A stretch of 6,170 nt of DNA from a bacterium UBP17_UBA6191. GTDB lineage: Bacteria > Muiribacteriota > UBA6191. Within the stretch, counting starts at the first letter, position 1, and every line of letters begins with the position of its first letter. The stretch spans positions 1 through 6,170 of the forward strand of contig DITF01000255.1 in the NCBI GenBank assembly GCA_002422125.1, read 5' to 3'. Positions 6,119 through 6,170 of this stretch are shown here, piece after piece. The notes under the pieces are model-generated. The model saw only the letters and a list, made by a program, of their open reading frames with translations. It was not told the origin of the DNA and did not search any database. A program made the translations under genes and the position numbers.

Positions 6119-6145
6119 CATATTTCTTAATCTACCACAAATCAA
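6117..6145 (-). promoter_or_regulatory. Candidate sigma70-type promoter for the four-gene cluster
   Basis: On the minus strand TTGATT (6145-6140, 4 of 6) is followed after exactly 17 bp by TATGAC (6122-6117, 4 of 6). The predicted start near 6110 gives a leader of roughly 68 bases before the ATG at 6042. It is the best-spaced pair seen in the upstream region, but both boxes are only moderate matches. The remaining bases to the window edge show no convincing gene or RNA. Confidence 0.4.
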
Positions 6146-6170
6146 CCATCTGTCACGGCTCATAAAAGAG

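Noticed and set aside
6157..6170. CTC-ATAAAA-GAG mini hairpin at the right edge
   Set aside because: A 3-bp stem at the window edge is too small to interpret.

Overview
The window comes from a bacterium with moderate GC content by eye and the standard genetic code. Three of the six protein-coding genes carry N-terminal Sec-type signal sequences, and Shine-Dalgarno sites of the GGAG/AAGGA type are present, which fits a Gram-negative (diderm) host. Nothing in the sequence fixes the genus. A delta-proteobacterial or Bdellovibrionota-like host is a guess from the overall style of the proteins, not a demonstrated placement. No phage, transposon, CRISPR, tRNA or rRNA signal was seen.

Layout. (1) From the left edge to 542, minus strand: the N-terminal 180 codons of a protein with a Cys4 zinc ribbon, a charged linker and three hydrophobic segments; it runs off the window. 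(2) 581-2062, plus strand: a complete class I acyl-CoA/acyl-acid ligase of the AMP-binding superfamily. These two genes diverge from a 38-bp gap that holds a near-palindromic, two-way extended -10 element. (3) 6042 down to 2053, minus strand: four closely packed genes that look like one operon. In transcription order they are an exported protein of unknown function with a His/Pro-rich tail, a cytoplasmic protein of unknown function, an exported beta-rich protein resembling the DUF6263 style, and a signal-peptide-bearing TPR protein. The last gene converges on the ligase gene and the two coding regions overlap tail to tail by 10 bp. (4) 6043-6170: a non-coding leader with a candidate sigma70-type promoter and an inverted repeat lying over its -10/start region.

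How the genes may work together. The four minus-strand genes have gaps of 11, 52 and 3 bp, and three of the four products are predicted to leave the cytoplasm. The simplest reading is a small envelope or periplasmic module of unknown role, with TPR repeats as a protein-binding scaffold. A second candidate promoter, with a 12-bp perfect palindrome in its spacer, sits just before the third gene, so the last two genes could be expressed separately. The ligase and the zinc-ribbon membrane protein are linked only by their shared promoter region.

Nothing here matches a defence, secretion or biosynthetic system that I can name. The points most worth checking are the two uncharacterised operon genes, the altered ligase P-loop, and the symmetric divergent promoter.
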